DNA of 34,478 bases from assembly GCA_030040775.1 (NCBI GenBank), contig JASHTB010000071.1:1-34478 (forward strand), given 5' to 3'. The position numbers and the translations under genes were made by a program. Shown one piece after another: positions 18,903 to 27,017 of this stretch. The DNA is from Thermoplasmata archaeon. Its GTDB lineage: Archaea > Thermoplasmatota > Thermoplasmata > Lutacidiplasmatales > UBA184. The notes beneath the pieces are model-generated. The model searched no databases and was not told where the DNA came from. It was given only the letters and a program-made list of their open reading frames with translations. Every line of letters starts with the position of its first letter. Position 1 is the stretch's first letter.

Positions 18903-18910
18903 CTATTTAG
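18903..18910 (-). promoter_or_regulatory. TATA box for thiI
   Basis: minus-strand ctaaatag centred ~26 bp upstream of ATG 18880. Confidence 0.55.
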
Positions 18911-18943
18911 TCGTCTCCCGCGCACGACCGCGGCGCGCGGAGG

Positions 18944-18950
18944 TTTATAG
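18944..18950 (+). promoter_or_regulatory. TATA box for the alpha/beta hydrolase at 18972
   Basis: tttatag centred ~25 bp upstream of ATG 18972. Confidence 0.6.
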
Positions 18951-18971
18951 CACGGCCCCGTCGCTCCCTCG

Positions 18972-19790
18972 ATGGCCGAAGAAGCGACGCCGCCCATCGA
19001 CCTTTCGACCCGCGATGAGGGGAAGGGTCCGGTAGTGGTGCTTCTCCATGGCATTGGAGGCAACCACGCCGTCTGGAACGAAGTGATTCCGCGGCTCAGC
19101 TCGACGTTTCGCGTCCTGGCCCCCGACCTACGGGGTCACGGTCGCTCCCCGGCTCCCAAGGACTCCCACTACACGTTCCGGGAGCTCGAGGGGGATGTGA
19201 TTCGTCTCCTCGATGGGAAGCACGTGGCCTCCGCGCATATCGTGGGCCTGAGCGGAGGGGCCCTTCTCGCGCTACGGCTGGCGCTCGATGCCCCCGAGCG
19301 CGCGCGGAGCCTCATCCTCGTGAGCGGCGCCGCCTACACGGACGCCCATACCCGGGCGGTCGCCCAACGGTGGGAGGAGACCTACGCGAAGGAGGGAGCC
19401 GACCGGTTCGCCCTCCGGGTGCTGAAGGACCTCTATTACCCGGACTGGATCGAGGACCACCTCGACTTCGCCGACGAGGTGCGAGCGCAGGCGAAGCACC
19501 TCGATCTCGCTCCCACTACGAAGTGGTCGCACGCGATGCAGGAGTTCGACGAGCGCAAGCGCATCGGCACGCTGCGACCGCCGACCCTCGTGGTCCAGGC
19601 AATGGACGATGCCGTCGTGGATGCGTCCCACGGGCGGATCCTACGGCAGTCGATTCCCAGCGCTCAGATCCGGATACTCGCCGAGACGGGCCACATGGTC
19701 CCGGTCGAGCGCCCGGAGGAGACCGCCCAGGCGATCGCGAGCTTCGTCAAAGCCGTGGAATCTCGCGCGCCAGGCCCGGACGCGGGCTGA
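18972..19790 (+). CDS. alpha/beta-fold hydrolase
   Basis: VVVLLHGIGGNHAVWNEVIPRLS, VLAPDLRGHGRSPAP, AHIVGLSGGALLALRLAL, ILAETGHMVPVERPEE. Confidence 0.93.
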   Translation: MAEEATPPIDLSTRDEGKGPVVVLLHGIGGNHAVWNEVIPRLSSTFRVLAPDLRGHGRSPAPKDSHYTFRELEGDVIRLLDGKHVASAHIVGLSGGALLALRLALDAPERARSLILVSGAAYTDAHTRAVAQRWEETYAKEGADRFALRVLKDLYYPDWIEDHLDFADEVRAQAKHLDLAPTTKWSHAMQEFDERKRIGTLRPPTLVVQAMDDAVVDASHGRILRQSIPSAQIRILAETGHMVPVERPEETAQAIASFVKAVESRAPGPDAG

Positions 19791-19842
19791 GGCGATTTCC
19801 CCGCACCGCACCCTTAATCTGCCCGGAGTCGATGGTCGGTTG

Positions 19843-20028
19843 ATGGCTGTTCCTGTGGCCCCGGAGCTCGCGGCCCGCATCGCCCAGCTCGAGAAAGAGA
19901 TTCGGGAACTGCGCGCCCGGGTCGTTGCGCTGGAGCGGCTTGTCGGCGCCGGCGGACTGCACGACTACGACCAGGCGACCGTACGACAGAAGGTCGCGTT
20001 CGATTGGCAAGCGCCGGACCGTGAGTGA
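19843..20028 (+). CDS. small coiled-coil protein of unknown function (61 aa)
   Basis: MAVPVAPELAARIAQLEKEIRELRARVVALERLVGAGGLHDYDQATVRQKVAFDWQAPDRE: heptad-like helix; cttaatc ~27 bp upstream; overlaps NUDIX start. Confidence 0.6.
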   Translation: MAVPVAPELAARIAQLEKEIRELRARVVALERLVGAGGLHDYDQATVRQKVAFDWQAPDRE

Positions 20029-20674
20029 CCCGGCGGGGCGCCTCGTCGGCGACGCACCCGCGTCGCTGGAGGCTCTCCTGAACCGATTCCCGGTGCTCGC
20101 TCCGCCGGTCCCAACCGGGGGCGCCGCCGTGATGATTGTCCTGCGGGACGGCCTCTCGGAGGTCGAGACCCTCCTGATCGTTCGCGCGACCCGACCCGGG
20201 GATCCGGCCTCGGGCGACGTCGCCTTTCCCGGAGGACACGTGGCGGAGGAGGACGGCTCCCTCCTCCGCACGGGCCTACGCGAGTTGGAAGAAGAAGTGG
20301 GGCTCGGCGAATCGGACCTCGCCGGGCCCGCCCGGTTCGTGGGTACTCGCTTCGCCCAGCGCTTCGGGCTCCACGTGGGAATCTTCGCCGCCTCGCTCGG
20401 ACCTCGGGGTCGAGCTCCGACCGCCCGCGACTCGAACGAGGTCTCGCACGTCTTCTGGCTTCCCCGTTCCGCGCTCGGGCTCACGCGCCGGGTCGTCCGG
20501 GAGACGGTGTTCGGACCGCTCGAGGTCAACGCGACCGTGGTAGGCGACGAAGTGCTGTGGGGCTTCACGCGAAGGGTCCTTCGCGACTTCTTCGGGCTAC
20601 CTACCGAGGACGACCTCGGAGGGCCGGTGTTCGCGAAAGCGGAGCGGTCGGGGTCTGCCGTTCCCGCGGGGTGA
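20021..20674 (+). CDS. NUDIX hydrolase, CoA pyrophosphatase-like
   Basis: GDVAFPGGHVAEEDGSLLRTGLRELEEEVGLGESDLAG NUDIX box; GTG start at 20021. Confidence 0.88.
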   Translation: MSDPAGRLVGDAPASLEALLNRFPVLAPPVPTGGAAVMIVLRDGLSEVETLLIVRATRPGDPASGDVAFPGGHVAEEDGSLLRTGLRELEEEVGLGESDLAGPARFVGTRFAQRFGLHVGIFAASLGPRGRAPTARDSNEVSHVFWLPRSALGLTRRVVRETVFGPLEVNATVVGDEVLWGFTRRVLRDFFGLPTEDDLGGPVFAKAERSGSAVPAG

Positions 20675-20801
20675 CGGACGTCAGACCTCGGTCCCTTTCC
20701 GAGCCTCTCGACCGCTCTGGGAGGATGCGCGGGCCCCGCCCTCCTCTTCCTCCGCAATCCCGCGTTGTTCCCTCGAAACCGTCCCTTCGGACGACCGACC
20801 C

Positions 20802-20821
20802 TTTATATACCCGTTTAAATA
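20802..20821 (+). promoter_or_regulatory. tandem TATA boxes upstream of the TBP gene
   Basis: tttatatacccgtttaaata: the two elements are centred ~37 and ~26 bp upstream of TTG 20843. Confidence 0.7.
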
Positions 20822-20842
20822 CTTCCGCGCCGAGGGGTTTCC

Positions 20843-21391
20843 TTGGTCAAGATTCGCATCGAAAACGTCGTCGCGTCGACCTCCCTCGGAGACGAGCTCG
20901 ACCTTCAGTCGATCGCGCTCGGACTAGACGGAGCCGAGTACGAGCCCGAGCAGTTTCCCGGCCTCATCTACCGCTTGAAGCAGCCCAAGACCGCGATCCT
21001 CCTGTTTCGCTCGGGAAAGGTCGTCTGCACGGGGGCGAAGAGCATGCACGAGGTCGAGGAGTCGATCAGCACCGTCGCGGCGCAGATCAAGAAGGGCGGT
21101 CAGAAGATCAACATGCATCCCCGGATCGAGGTCCAGAACATCGTCGCGAGCTCGGACCTCGAGAGCGAGATCAACCTGAACGCGATCGCCGTCACGCTCG
21201 GGCTCGACCGCGTCGAGTACGAGCCCGAACAGTTCCCCGGACTCGTCTGCCGGATCGACGAGCCACGGGTCGTCGTCCTCCTGTTCGGCAGCGGCAAGCT
21301 CGTCTGCACGGGAGCTCGGAAGCCCTCCGACGTGGAAGTCGCGGTCAAGAAGATCACGAAGGAGCTCCAGGGCGCGGGTCTCCTTCGCTAG
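20843..21391 (+). CDS. tbp: TATA-box-binding protein (TBP)
   Basis: Two-fold repeat EYEPEQFPGLIYRLKQPKTAILLFRSGKVVCTGAKS / EYEPEQFPGLVCRIDEPRVVVLLFGSGKLVCTGARK; TTG start. Confidence 0.97.
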   Translation: MVKIRIENVVASTSLGDELDLQSIALGLDGAEYEPEQFPGLIYRLKQPKTAILLFRSGKVVCTGAKSMHEVEESISTVAAQIKKGGQKINMHPRIEVQNIVASSDLESEINLNAIAVTLGLDRVEYEPEQFPGLVCRIDEPRVVVLLFGSGKLVCTGARKPSDVEVAVKKITKELQGAGLLR

Positions 21392-21412
21392 AGCGGCGGC
21401 CGGTCTCGGGGC

Positions 21413-22285
21413 GTGGCGCTTCCGCGCGGACTGCCCGTGGTCGACCATCACTGCCACCTTTCGCCCCGCGGGGAAGGGGTTGGGGCGGCCCGGCGGTTCG
21501 CCTCGGCCGGCGGAACGCATCTGTTCCTCACCACCCAGAACTACTCCGCGAGCGCGCCCCTCAGCCTCTCGGAGTATCAGGACCAGTTCGATACGACGGT
21601 CTCCCTCGCGCGCCAGATCCGGGAAGAGGCCGGGGTCGTCGTCTATCCCGTCGTCGCCCCGTACCCGGTCGACCTCATCACGGCGTTCTCGGCGATCGGG
21701 GCGGAAAGGGCCCTCGAGCTCCATCTCGCCGCGCTCGACCTGGCCGGACGCTTCTTCCGGGAGCGAAAGGCGGTCGCCCTCGGAGAGGTAGGGCGTCCCC
21801 ACTTCCCCGTGAGCGCCGAAGTCTCTGAGGCCGTGGAGAAGGCGTTCAACCATGCGTTCGAGGTGGCCCGGGAGTCCGACTGTCCCCTCGTGGTTCATTC
21901 TGCCGATCTAGATGCCGCCGGGTTCGGGGAGCTTGCGGGCCGGGCCGCGGAAGCCGGGGTTCCTCCCGAGCGGGTGGTGAAGCATTATGCGCGTGAGCGC
22001 CTCGGCCCACCCGACCGCCACGCTGTGACTCCCTCCTATCTCGCCCGCCGGGAGCTGTTCCGAGAAGTTCTTCGGGACCCGGGACCTTGGTTTCTCGAGA
22101 CCGACTTCCTGGACGACCCGGCTCGCCCGGGAGCGGTTCTCGACCTCGCGACCATTCCCCGCCGGGTCGCCTCGCTCTTGCGGGACCGTCCGGATGAGGC
22201 GGACCGGCTTTGGGTCCCCTTTTCCGAGTCCGTGGAGAAGGTCTATCGTTTCCGGCCCGAGGTTGCTGGGGGGCCTCAACGATGA
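21413..22285 (+). CDS. TatD-related metal-dependent hydrolase
   Basis: VVDHHCHLSP, ALGEVGRPHFPV, PLVVHSADLDAAG, VVKHYAR, WFLETDFLDDP; GTG start. Confidence 0.85.
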   Translation: MALPRGLPVVDHHCHLSPRGEGVGAARRFASAGGTHLFLTTQNYSASAPLSLSEYQDQFDTTVSLARQIREEAGVVVYPVVAPYPVDLITAFSAIGAERALELHLAALDLAGRFFRERKAVALGEVGRPHFPVSAEVSEAVEKAFNHAFEVARESDCPLVVHSADLDAAGFGELAGRAAEAGVPPERVVKHYARERLGPPDRHAVTPSYLARRELFREVLRDPGPWFLETDFLDDPARPGAVLDLATIPRRVASLLRDRPDEADRLWVPFSESVEKVYRFRPEVAGGPQR

Positions 22286-22923
22286 CTCCGGACCGGCGCA
22301 GACACGGCTTTCTGGTCGCGCTCGAAGGCATCGACGGGGCGGGGAAGTCGACCCTTGCGCGGAATCTTGCCGCGGCGCTCCGCCGTCGCGGGTTCTCGGT
22401 CGCGCTGCGCCACGAACCGACCGACCCCAGGCTCGGTGCGCTCGCCCAGAGCGTCGGCCGCAGGGACCCGTGGACGGGGGCGGTCTACTTCACGGTCGAC
22501 CGGTACCTGGCCCGCCCGAAGCTAGAGAAAGCCCTGCGTCGGTTCGACTTCGTCGTCACCGACCGCTCCTTCTTTTCGACGCTCGCCTACCAGGGGAGCG
22601 CGCTCCCGGGCCCGGAACGCCGGCGTCTCGCCGAGCTCGAACGGTCGGCCACGCGCGAGCCCGACCGGGTCATCCTCCTTGAGATACCTCCGCGGACAGC
22701 CCTGCGCCGGCTCGGCCGAAGGCCCCGGAAGCGGGGCCCTCTCGAGGAGCGGCGGATCCTGGACCGCGTCTCGCGAGAGTACCGCTCGCTCGCGCAGAGG
22801 GGGCGGTGGGTCGTGCTGGACGCCCGGCGTCCGGCCCGCGAGCTCCTCACCCGCGCCCTCGACCGGCTCGGAGTGAACCCGCGGCGAGGCCAGCGGGCGG
22901 GCTCCCGGCCGAGTAAAAGATAA
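22282..22923 (+). CDS. tmk: thymidylate kinase (dTMP kinase)
   Basis: FLVALEGIDGAGKSTLARNLAAALRRRG P-loop, LRHEPTDPRLG, VVTDRSFFSTLAYQG; ATGA overlap with upstream gene. Confidence 0.92.
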   Translation: MTPDRRRHGFLVALEGIDGAGKSTLARNLAAALRRRGFSVALRHEPTDPRLGALAQSVGRRDPWTGAVYFTVDRYLARPKLEKALRRFDFVVTDRSFFSTLAYQGSALPGPERRRLAELERSATREPDRVILLEIPPRTALRRLGRRPRKRGPLEERRILDRVSREYRSLAQRGRWVVLDARRPARELLTRALDRLGVNPRRGQRAGSRPSKR

Positions 22924-22960
22924 GCGGACCCCGGCTGAGGCGAGGCCCGCAACCATCCCC

Positions 22961-24109
22961 ATGGTCCGAGTGCTCCTCAACGAAGAGACGCTCGACGCGT
23001 CGTACCTTCCCGCGCGCCTCGTGCATCGGGAGAAGGAGCTCGAGCTCGTCTACCGCCGGTTCCGCGAGTCGTTCTCGAAGGGGCTACCGAACCACCTCCT
23101 CCTGACCGGAGGCGTGGGAAGCGGGAAGACCGCGCTCGCTCGGAGGCTCGGAGCGGACCTCGAGCGGGGAGGCCGCCTCGCCGGCCTCCCCGTGCGGACG
23201 GCCTACATCAACTGCTGGCGACGCGCCAGCGACCGGACCGTGATGCTCGACCTCCTGCGGTCGGTGCACGTTTCCCTTCCCGACCGGGGCTACAGCCTCT
23301 CGGAGATGCTGGACGTCTTCGAGCAGGGGCTGAGGAAGAGTCCGGAACACCTTCTGGTCCTCCTGGACGAGGCATCGAGCCTGGTGCGCCAGGGGACGAA
23401 GCTCGTCTACCTGCTCTCCCGTTCGCACGAGGTAGAGCTCGGTTCGATCTCGCTCGTCCTCATCGCGGTCGAGGACCTCTTCCCCCTCCTGGACCCCGCG
23501 AGCCGGTCTAGCTTCGGCGTCACGCGGCGGCTCTCCCTCGCGCCGTACGACCGGGCCGCGCTCGTCGACATCCTCGCCTCCCGTGCGGAGCTCGCCCTGC
23601 GCGCGGGGAGCTACGAGCGCGACGTGCTCGACCAGATCGCGCGCATCGCCTCCCCCAACGGGGACGCGCGGTTCGCGCTCGAGATCCTTGCGGGGGCGGC
23701 CCATGCGGCGGACGACGAGGGAGCCGACGCGATCTCCTCCGAGCACGTGCGCCGCGCGAAAGGGTCGATCCTGCCGACCGTGACCGAAGGTCAGCTCGAG
23801 GCGCTCTCCACCCACGAGCTCGGGATCCTCCTTTCGCTCTCCCGGCTGCTCAAGGGTCGGGGCAGCTCCGCCGCGAGCCAGAAGCTGCGGGCGAACCACG
23901 CCGCGCTGCTCGAGGAACTGCACGCGCCGCCGATGAGCCGAACGACGTTCTGGAGGACGCTCAAGGAGCTCGAGCGGGACGGCCTCGTCACCCTCGAGAC
24001 CGGCGGATCCGGGGAGTCGAGCCAGGTCGCGATGGACGAACTGCCCGCGAGCTACCTCGCGACCCTCCTCGAGGAGCGGCTCGGGCGCGGGCGGACGGGC
24101 AAAGGATAA
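22961..24109 (+). CDS. Orc1/Cdc6-like AAA+ replication initiator ATPase
   Basis: HLLLTGGVGSGKTALARRLGADLE Walker A, HLLVLLDEAS Walker B, C-terminal winged-helix-like MSRTTFWRTLKELERDGLVTLE. Confidence 0.85.
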   Translation: MVRVLLNEETLDASYLPARLVHREKELELVYRRFRESFSKGLPNHLLLTGGVGSGKTALARRLGADLERGGRLAGLPVRTAYINCWRRASDRTVMLDLLRSVHVSLPDRGYSLSEMLDVFEQGLRKSPEHLLVLLDEASSLVRQGTKLVYLLSRSHEVELGSISLVLIAVEDLFPLLDPASRSSFGVTRRLSLAPYDRAALVDILASRAELALRAGSYERDVLDQIARIASPNGDARFALEILAGAAHAADDEGADAISSEHVRRAKGSILPTVTEGQLEALSTHELGILLSLSRLLKGRGSSAASQKLRANHAALLEELHAPPMSRTTFWRTLKELERDGLVTLETGGSGESSQVAMDELPASYLATLLEERLGRGRTGKG

Positions 24110-24133
24110 ACCGCCGACCTCCGTCCGAGCGCC

Positions 24134-25042
24134 GTGGCCATCCCTCTCATCGAGCCTCCGAGGGCCGAACGGCTGCCTCCGTGGATCCGGGTCCGGCCGC
24201 CCCACGGCCCGGTCTACCCTGAGGTCCGGGAGCTCTTGGACGGTCTCGGGCTCGGGACCGTCTGCCGGGAAGCTCGCTGCCCGAACCTGTCGGAGTGCTG
24301 GTCGGCCGGGGCGGCGACCCTGATGCTTCTCGGGACGGAGTGCACGCGCCGGTGCGGGTTCTGCGCGGTGACGACCCACTGGCCGCGAGGCGTCGTGGAC
24401 CGGACCGAGCCCGCCCGCGTGGCCGAGGCGGTCCGGCGCTGGGGGCTGCGCTACGTCGTCCTCACCCAGGTCTGTCGGGACGACCTGCCCGACGGCGGGG
24501 CCTCCGTTCTCGCGGAGACGGTCTCACGCATCCGCGAGTCCTCGCCCGAGACGTTGGTCGAGCTCCTCATCGGAGACCTCGGAGGGACCCGGGAGGCGCT
24601 CGAACTTCTCTGGTCGTCGCCTCCGGACGTGCTCGCCCACAACCTCGAAACGGTCCGGACGCTCTCGCCCGGAGTGCGCGACCCCAGAGCGGGGTACGAC
24701 CGCTCCCTGGGAGTCCTGGCCTCGGCTCGTCGCACCGGCCCGCCCCGTCTCGTGACCAAGAGCTCGATCATGCTGGGCCTGGGGGAGGACCAGGTCGAGC
24801 TCGAGACGGCGTTCGGGGACCTGCGCGGAGCCGGGGTCGACCTCCTCACGTTGGGTCAGTATCTGCGGCCGAGCCAGGTCCACCTCGCGGTGCAACGGTA
24901 CGTCCCGCCCGAGGAGTTCGAACGGCTGAGGGGGCGTGCCCTTGCCCACGGTTTCGCCGGCGTGGAGGCCGGACCGCTCGTCCGCAGTTCGTACCGGGCC
25001 GAGCAGCTCTACCGACAGGCGTTCGCGGCCCGGGAGGCGTGA
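24134..25042 (+). CDS. lipA: lipoyl synthase
   Basis: CREARCPNLSEC (CX4CX5C) and CTRRCGFC (CX3CX2C) clusters; C-terminal RSSYRAE; GTG start. Confidence 0.96.
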   Translation: MAIPLIEPPRAERLPPWIRVRPPHGPVYPEVRELLDGLGLGTVCREARCPNLSECWSAGAATLMLLGTECTRRCGFCAVTTHWPRGVVDRTEPARVAEAVRRWGLRYVVLTQVCRDDLPDGGASVLAETVSRIRESSPETLVELLIGDLGGTREALELLWSSPPDVLAHNLETVRTLSPGVRDPRAGYDRSLGVLASARRTGPPRLVTKSSIMLGLGEDQVELETAFGDLRGAGVDLLTLGQYLRPSQVHLAVQRYVPPEEFERLRGRALAHGFAGVEAGPLVRSSYRAEQLYRQAFAAREA

Positions 25043-25045
25043 GCG

Positions 25046-25411
25046 ATGGCGAAGAAGGTCCGCCGCAAGCTCGAGGAAGAGGAGGCCGCGGCGTTCGAGT
25101 TCCCCGTGTTCGACGAAGTGGCCTTTGTAACGAAGGAGTTCGAGCTGATGGGAGCCGTGATCGTGGCCTGCACCATCACGATCCTGCTGGGCCTCGCGGG
25201 GTGGGCGCTCACGGTTAGTGGCGTCCCCTGGTTCGTCCCGTTCCTCATCGGGATCGTTGCCATCATCTTCAGTCCGAGCCTGATCCGGCGCCTCCGCGTC
25301 CGCTCCAAGCTCTACACCCGCACGGACTGGGTGGGCCTCCTCGCCCTCGAGTTCTTCGGCTGGCTCGCCCTCTGGTTCGTCCTCCTGAACGTCGCTCCCC
25401 ATCTCGGGTAG
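25046..25411 (+). CDS. small membrane protein of unknown function (121 aa)
   Basis: Three hydrophobic segments after a charged N-terminus MAKKVRRKLEEEEAAAF; 3 nt after lipA stop. Confidence 0.7.
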   Translation: MAKKVRRKLEEEEAAAFEFPVFDEVAFVTKEFELMGAVIVACTITILLGLAGWALTVSGVPWFVPFLIGIVAIIFSPSLIRRLRVRSKLYTRTDWVGLLALEFFGWLALWFVLLNVAPHLG

Positions 25412-25501
25412 GTCGAACCGGACCTCGGAGCGTCACGGGCCGGAAGGAACCCGGCCCGGCTCTTTCCTTCGGAAATCCCACCGGTCCGGGATCGCGAAGA
25501 G

Positions 25502-26914
25502 CTATCGCTCCCCGGTCCAGGGAAGTCGTTTGGCCAAGAGGTCGCGTAACGCTTCTTCGACGGCCGGCGTCTCGGGCACGTCGGCGAACGCCGAGACCTC
25601 GGCCTTGGACGGGTCGGAAGGGGTCAGGTCCTTGCCGAGCGACAAGCGGGGGAGCGCCCGACGCAGTACCTCCTCGACCGCGCGCTCAGCCCGCCGGGTC
25701 TCGACCGCAAGGCTCCCGTCCGCCCGCACGTACGGCCCCTGGACGACCGGTGCCTTCGGGTCGCTCCATTTGCGCAGGAACTCTCCGGCGCGGTCGATTC
25801 CGGCGGGCGGCCCGTCCTGAAGCCGCACCGCTGAGCGCTGTCGGTGGGCGACCTCGAACAGGAGGTGGACGCGGCGCGCGTCGACGCCGGCCGCCGCTCC
25901 CAGGACCTCGAACCCCGATCGGGAGAGCTCCTCCCCGACCGCTCGCTCGGCCTTACGCACCTGAGGGTAGAGCGTGTCGTCGACCAGGTCCGGCCGGGGG
26001 AGCGAGAGGACGGTCACGTGACTGTCGCGGCTTCGGAGCCGCTGCTCCGCCTCCGAGCGGGTCAGCCGGGATGGCTTCGCCGCCTCGAACCATTTCTCGG
26101 ACGGCTGGTCGAGATAGCCGCCCGCCGCCAGGATGAGGACGCCGAGGTTCCGCCGGGAGAGAGCGCTCGCCACGTTCCGGTTCGGGTCGACCGGGTCGGC
26201 CAGGATCAGTGCGACCTCTTCGGGAAGCCGGGGGGGCTCGTGGCCAGGTTCCTCAAGGCGTACCGGCATCCTCCAGCGACGGGCCGAACCTAACAGACCT
26301 CGGAGCGAGCCGAACCGAAGGATGAGCAGCTCCACGAGGTACCCCGAGATCCCCTCGGTCCGCGCCTCGGAGCCGTAGACCCCGAGGCTGCGGAAGAACT
26401 GTTTCGCGAGGCGGATCTCGCGCACGTGAGCGGGGGTCTCTCGTTCGAGGAGGTACGCCTGGTGGAACGGGGTCCGGTCGACCGGGGAGAGCGGGTGGGC
26501 CGGGTCGGTGATCGCGAATCCCGGGACGGCGTCGACCGTGAACTGGTCGAACCGCCCGCGCAAGTACGGGTGTTCCGCGTATCGTTTCTCCGGCTCGGAG
26601 AGGACCGCGGCCCCGAGGGCAAGCCCCTCCTCCCTCAAGCGGTCGCGAGGGAGATCCGGTGGGAATAGAAGGAACAGGTCGATATCGAGGCGGTCGGAGA
26701 GAAACGTCCCCCGGGCCGCGCTGCCCGCGACCAGAGCCCGAACGAGGGGGCTCCCGCGACCCCGGGCGGCCTTCTCGACCCCCTCCACGAGCTCCTTGCT
26801 CACGCGCGCGACGCGTTCGAGGAGCTGGGGAGACGGGGCGATCCGGGACGCCACTCTCGCCTCGACGCGCTCCGCCTCCGCGGACGGACCGGCCGCTGGG
26901 ACGGGACCGCTCAT
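25502..26914 (-). CDS. cca: CCA tRNA nucleotidyltransferase, class I (archaeal)
   Basis: LVAGSAARGTFLSDRLDIDLFLLFP catalytic motif; AEHPYLRGRFDQFTVDAVPGF; AKQFFRSLGVYGSEARTEGISGYLVELLILRFGS. Confidence 0.96.
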   Translation of the reverse strand: MSGPVPAAGPSAEAERVEARVASRIAPSPQLLERVARVSKELVEGVEKAARGRGSPLVRALVAGSAARGTFLSDRLDIDLFLLFPPDLPRDRLREEGLALGAAVLSEPEKRYAEHPYLRGRFDQFTVDAVPGFAITDPAHPLSPVDRTPFHQAYLLERETPAHVREIRLAKQFFRSLGVYGSEARTEGISGYLVELLILRFGSLRGLLGSARRWRMPVRLEEPGHEPPRLPEEVALILADPVDPNRNVASALSRRNLGVLILAAGGYLDQPSEKWFEAAKPSRLTRSEAEQRLRSRDSHVTVLSLPRPDLVDDTLYPQVRKAERAVGEELSRSGFEVLGAAAGVDARRVHLLFEVAHRQRSAVRLQDGPPAGIDRAGEFLRKWSDPKAPVVQGPYVRADGSLAVETRRAERAVEEVLRRALPRLSLGKDLTPSDPSKAEVSAFADVPETPAVEEALRDLLAKRLPWTGER

Positions 26915-27017
26915 CGGAGCCGGACGGACGTCTCACGAGAGATGAACCTTCGCGTGGGACCGCCGAGACCGTGGGGAGCCTTATTCAGTCCCGCGGGATT
27001 CTAGATACGAGGGTGCG

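Noticed and set aside
20557-21828. 423-aa + ORF over TBP and the TatD-like gene
   Set aside because: Out-of-frame shadow of two clear genes.
23084-24379. 431-aa minus-strand ORF antisense to orc1/cdc6
   Set aside because: Antisense shadow; no coherent domain.
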